From Nanobdellota archaeon (GTDB lineage: Archaea > Nanobdellota > Nanobdellia > SCGC-AAA011-G17 > GW2011-AR17): a DNA stretch of 34,456 bases. Position numbers and translations under genes: made by a program. The notes under the pieces are model-generated. The model did not search any database, was not told where the DNA came from, and saw nothing but the letters and a program-made list of their open reading frames with translations. Positions 31,352 to 34,456 of this stretch are shown piece by piece (positions within the stretch are counted from its first letter, which is position 1; each line of letters opens with the position of its first letter). The stretch lies in contig DUFP01000023.1 of NCBI GenBank assembly GCA_013331795.1, positions 1,144-35,599 on the forward strand. The letters run 5' to 3'.

Positions 31352-33064
31352 TTAGACACCCCAAAAATTATTTGCTTTTCTTTTTATTTCTGCAAGCTCT
31401 TTGAGAACATGTATCTCTTCTGGTAAAAGTAATTTTTTAAATTCTTTCAAACGACGAAAGTTTTCTTCATTCATATCAACATAATAGATCTCTTCTTCAT
31501 GAATTTGCCGACCAGCAGTAACTCCAGGGAGAGAAATTGCCACTTGTTTTCCTTTTTCTGCTACTGCAATAGATTCTCTTTCATACTCCACAGTTTTAAT
31601 ATGCCCTAGAAGATCCCCATTTTCTTTTATGAGGTCGGTATCAGGACGCAACGTTCCTTGCAATATTTCTACACCAATAACACAAGGATTATTCTGGCGA
31701 AAGGTACAGCCACGAAGATATTTGATTTTTGCAGGGCGAATGAGACCAAGTAATTCTTTTTGCTCTTCTTTTTTCTTTTCTGCTGCAATCCATGCTTCAA
31801 AATCATCTATTAACTGGTAAATAACATTATGTGAAATTATTTTTACTGCTTCTCCTTCGCCTTTGACATTGAAACACAGAATGACGCGTTCATAGGGATC
31901 TTCAGAAGATGCTGCTGCTGCAATATCTTTTTTTGTGACATTGCCTACTGTTGCTTTTTTTATTGCAATATGTTTTTCTTTCAACATAGAAATGAGTGCT
32001 TCTAAAGAGCCAAGGGTATCTGCTTTCACGATAATCCCTTGATTTTCTGTTTCTATAACTACTTCATCCACTTCTTCTTGGATTTTTTCACGTAACTCAG
32101 ATTCATTTTTGTCTATCACAAAGAGAGGCATACCAGAAACAACTTCTTTAATATCTACTGCAGAAATTTTAACCCCTGCTGCTGCATGTACTTCTTTTAC
32201 AGATATGAATTTTCCTTTTTCATCTGGTAAAAAAAGAGCTCGGACTTTTGTGACAATAGGCTCATTGAGACCACCAATGATAATGGGATCATTCACTTTT
32301 ATTTTTCCTTCATACACAATTGCATCTAAAGTTACGCCAAGACCTTGTTCTTCTTTCACTTCAAGAACAGTTGCTTTTGCAGGTGCATCTTGATTGCTTT
32401 TCAGATTTTCTTCAAGATACTTTTGTGCAAGGCCTATTAAGACCATGAGTACTTCTGGAATGCCCATGCCTGTTTTTGCAGAGCATGGAATCATTGCCAC
32501 TGTTTTTGTATAATCATCAATGCGGTCAAAACGATCTGCTTGAAAACCAAGCTCATAGCATTTTCCTACAATCTCATACAATTTTGTTTCTATTGCTGTT
32601 TGCACTTGTGGAGATTGCTCTGCGATTGCCTGCAAGACAAAGGAAGATTTTGCCGACCTAAAAGAAGATACAAGATCTACTTTATTTAATGCAATGACAA
32701 AAGGAGTTTTGTATTTTTTAAGAATAGAAATACATTCTTCGGTTTGGGGCTTGATACCTTCATTGATATCAATGACCAAGACTGCAATGTCTGCAAGGTT
32801 TCCACCACGCTTTCGCATATTGGAGAATGCTGCATGTCCAGGCGTATCAATGAAGACAAAGCCGGGGATAGAAATATTTTTGTTTTTTAATAAATCTCCA
32901 CAAATCTTTTGGATAGTTTTTACAGAAATTGCAGAAGAGGAAATCATCTGTGTAATTGCGCCAGGTTCTGATTCTACAACTGCAGTTCTTCGTATGCAAT
33001 CCAAAATTTTGGTTTTTCCATGGTCAACATTCCCCATTACTACTACTAAAGGTTGTCTGAGCAT
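31352..33064 (-). CDS. infB: Translation initiation factor aIF5B (IF2/eIF5B homolog)
   Basis: This 570-residue GTPase promotes subunit joining. It has G1 GNVDHGKTK (the usual His after Gly is Asn here), switch I AITQMISSS, G3 DTPGHAAF, G4 NKVD, and G5 SAKTG, then the beta-barrel (AKATVLEVKEEQGLGVTLD), the alpha/beta domain III and the C-terminal domain IV for tRNA contact (ILQGTLRPDTDL). Slightly short but complete. Its start has a TATA element at 33092-33104. It is the first gene of the minus-strand run that continues into the conjugation operon. Confidence 0.96.
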   Translation of the reverse strand: MLRQPLVVVMGNVDHGKTKILDCIRRTAVVESEPGAITQMISSSAISVKTIQKICGDLLKNKNISIPGFVFIDTPGHAAFSNMRKRGGNLADIAVLVIDINEGIKPQTEECISILKKYKTPFVIALNKVDLVSSFRSAKSSFVLQAIAEQSPQVQTAIETKLYEIVGKCYELGFQADRFDRIDDYTKTVAMIPCSAKTGMGIPEVLMVLIGLAQKYLEENLKSNQDAPAKATVLEVKEEQGLGVTLDAIVYEGKIKVNDPIIIGGLNEPIVTKVRALFLPDEKGKFISVKEVHAAAGVKISAVDIKEVVSGMPLFVIDKNESELREKIQEEVDEVVIETENQGIIVKADTLGSLEALISMLKEKHIAIKKATVGNVTKKDIAAAASSEDPYERVILCFNVKGEGEAVKIISHNVIYQLIDDFEAWIAAEKKKEEQKELLGLIRPAKIKYLRGCTFRQNNPCVIGVEILQGTLRPDTDLIKENGDLLGHIKTVEYERESIAVAEKGKQVAISLPGVTAGRQIHEEEIYYVDMNEENFRRLKEFKKLLLPEEIHVLKELAEIKRKANNFWGV

Positions 33065-33091
33065 TATACTTCACAAATGATGGGAACAGAG

Positions 33092-33104
33092 TCTATTATA
33101 TAAA
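33092..33104 (-). promoter_or_regulatory. TATA box for aIF5B (and possibly the conjugation operon)
   Basis: Minus strand CATTTATATAATA, about 28-40 nt before the aIF5B ATG (33064). If transcription reads through aIF5B it would also express the membrane protein and the ubiquitin-like genes. Confidence 0.5.
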
Positions 33105-33185
33105 TGTTTCTTCATAAACTATCCTATACATAAGTAAAATCTATCCTTAGAAAAGACTTATAAAACAGAGTAAAACTAAAATGTT

Positions 33186-33965
33186 ATGGACAAAGAAATA
33201 ACGCTTGAAGAACTGGCAAAAAAGATGCATACTATTTTTGTAGATGGGACTATTTATTATAAAGACCTTCCTACATCCTCTCTTGAGAATGGAACTTATT
33301 CAAGTGAAGGGCTTATTGCCCAATACTCTAAAGCAATACGATTTAATGAACAAGGCCTATTTGTAAGACAAGAAGAATATGTGGAGAGGATATTTTGGTG
33401 TATGAAGAATAATGAGACTATTCATTCTCCACCATTTATTCTAAACGAATATAAATATTTTATAAAGTTAATCAAAAAACAAGTGCCTTTTTTGAGGGAT
33501 ACTAAAATTAGGTCTCATTTATTGAAAAGCCTGGAGAAAATATTAGAGAGCCATCAAATGATACTACACCTTCTAACTGATCGTGTTCAAACAGAAACAG
33601 ATGACAAATCTTCTTTAGCTTACTTTCTTCTCAAAAATAAATTTCACAAGCCTTGCTCGGGATATTTTAAAAAAAGAAGGCTCATTGAAGAGACTTCTAA
33701 AGCTGATGCACAATTAGTAAGTTTTGCTGTTGATGAAGCAATGATTAAACATGAACCAATTGCTATTCTCACAAATGATTTTGACATCCCTAATATGCTT
33801 TATAATCTGGTTCTTTCTGATGGAGGAAAATTAGGTACAGAGATAGATTTATCTATATACTTTCCATCATACAAATTATGGCCTGGAAATTTTGATTTAG
33901 AGCTTATAACAAATTCTAAAGGGTATGCCCTTAGAGACCTTAAAGCCTATTCAAGAGGAGTCTAG
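33186..33965 (+). CDS. PIN-like nuclease-domain protein
   Basis: This 259-residue soluble protein shows a PIN-like pattern: an early acid in TIFVDGTIY (about residue 19), a conserved helical stretch SKADAQLVSFAVDEAMIK with Asp near residue 178, and ILTNDFDIPNM with one or two Asp near 200. The four-acid PIN site is therefore plausible, with a long helical insert (residues ~55-150) between the first and second motifs. PIN proteins cleave RNA and may be toxins or maturation nucleases. No antitoxin-like gene is adjacent, so it is more likely a housekeeping RNase. Divergent from aIF5B across a 121-bp gap. Confidence 0.68.
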   Translation: MDKEITLEELAKKMHTIFVDGTIYYKDLPTSSLENGTYSSEGLIAQYSKAIRFNEQGLFVRQEEYVERIFWCMKNNETIHSPPFILNEYKYFIKLIKKQVPFLRDTKIRSHLLKSLEKILESHQMILHLLTDRVQTETDDKSSLAYFLLKNKFHKPCSGYFKKRRLIEETSKADAQLVSFAVDEAMIKHEPIAILTNDFDIPNMLYNLVLSDGGKLGTEIDLSIYFPSYKLWPGNFDLELITNSKGYALRDLKAYSRGV

Positions 33966-34032
33966 GTCTCTCTATAAAATTTACTTTTTTTCTAATTAAA
34001 ACGCTTTTTTCAGAAATAAATCCCTAACAAAA

Positions 34033-34042
34033 GATATTTAAA
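34033..34042 (+). promoter_or_regulatory. TATA box for the small membrane protein at 34098
   Basis: GATATTTAAA lies 55-65 nt before the ATG; a GGGAGGG ribosome-binding site at 34083-34089 shows that this gene has a true 5' leader. Confidence 0.5.
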
Positions 34043-34097
34043 TGTCAAGGCTTTCTTAAAAGGAAATAATTATTATAAATAAGGGAGGGAAAAAGAA

Positions 34098-34433
34098 ATG
34101 GCAAAAGGTGAAGCAAAGGCAATGTTAGGACGATGGGCTTTCTTAATTGGTGTTGTTTTAGCCGTAATTTTTGGGTTCATTTCTGCTGGAACATGGTTAT
34201 CATGGCTTCTTGTAGTAATTGGACTTGTTGTTGGGCTTGTCAATATCAGTGATAAAGAAGTTGGCGCATTCCTTACAGCTGGAACTGTCATGGTTTTGAT
34301 GGGTTACTTTGGTGGTCAAACACTATCTAGTGTTGTCTATCTCAGTACTATCTTCAATAATATCTTGACATTATTCGTGCCAGCAACTATTGTTGTTGCA
34401 GTGAAGTCAGTACTTTCACTTGCACGAAATTAA
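34098..34433 (+). CDS. Small polytopic membrane protein with strong ribosome-binding site
   Basis: This 111-residue protein has four predicted membrane helices (about 11-31, 33-47, 56-76, 88-106) and short polar ends (MAKGEAKAML, SLARN). Glycine/valine-rich helices resemble small conserved membrane proteins found widely in Woesearchaeota-like genomes, but I cannot name the family. The strong GGGAGGG ribosome-binding site and isolated TATA promoter suggest high expression. Only 23 bp follow before the end of the window. Confidence 0.75.
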   Translation: MAKGEAKAMLGRWAFLIGVVLAVIFGFISAGTWLSWLLVVIGLVVGLVNISDKEVGAFLTAGTVMVLMGYFGGQTLSSVVYLSTIFNNILTLFVPATIVVAVKSVLSLARN

Positions 34434-34456
34434 GCTGGGAAGCGAGAAACATTTTT

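Noticed and set aside
1-34456. CRISPR array, insertion sequence, integrase or long terminal repeats
   Set aside because: No regularly spaced repeats, transposase motifs (DDE, HUH, tyrosine recombinase) or matching element ends were seen. The frameshifted gene and odd tRNA-Leu are not flanked by repeats.

Overview
The window looks like a chromosomal segment of a small-genome, AT-rich archaeon, most likely a DPANN lineage of the Woesearchaeota/Pacearchaeota type. This is inferred from archaeal translation genes (aIF2 gamma, aIF5B, eS6), an Ogg2-type glycosylase, intron-containing tRNAs, archaeal TATA boxes about 25 nt upstream of starts, many short proteins and ATGA start/stop overlaps. The species cannot be named from the sequence alone.

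Positions 1-7150 are almost entirely minus strand and form a copper/metal-handling region. Transcription runs from a CopZ-like chaperone (4938) through an HMA-domain membrane protein, a cupredoxin, a CopA-type Cu ATPase, a SAM methyltransferase and three small membrane or exported proteins; the last runs off the left edge. Upstream lie a membrane-tethered winged-helix regulator, two small membrane proteins, a VIT1/CCC1-like transporter and an ICMT-like methyltransferase. Positions 7250-8420 hold a GNAT acetyltransferase, tRNA-Cys(GCA), tRNA-Arg(UCU) with an intron at an unusual site, a tRNA-Leu(CAA)-like gene with a canonical intron but a poorly pairing acceptor stem, and a folded leader-like RNA. 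Positions 8720-16210 hold the parts of a tRNA-thiolation sulfur relay: an Ncs6/TtuA-like enzyme, a 63-residue ubiquitin-like carrier ending in GG, and a ThiF/MoeB/UbaA-like activator. Between them lie MsrB and a two-gene surface-protein locus whose 1010-aa product has no lysine in its last 890 residues.

Positions 16240-24650 hold a nucleotidyltransferase plus small partner gene, a long RelA/SpoT homolog (rare in archaea), a DsbA-like oxidoreductase, an FAD oxidase, Ogg2, cytidylate kinase, aIF2 gamma and a small frameshifted gene. Positions 24680-33070 hold eS6, then a compact minus-strand operon, then aIF5B.

The outstanding item is that operon (25192-30694, possibly 31350). In transcription order it encodes a 122-aa beta-grasp candidate ending in GGG-VY, an E2-like protein with an HPN...C motif, a JAMM-type peptidase with HxHx7S, a single-chain E1-like protein with two tandem Rossmann units, and a membrane-anchored helical protein. 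The last four genes overlap by 4-8 nt. This is a complete processing, activation and conjugation set separate from the sulfur-carrier system nearby. No RING E3 is visible. Its substrates are unknown, and the two accessory membrane proteins are unrecognised.
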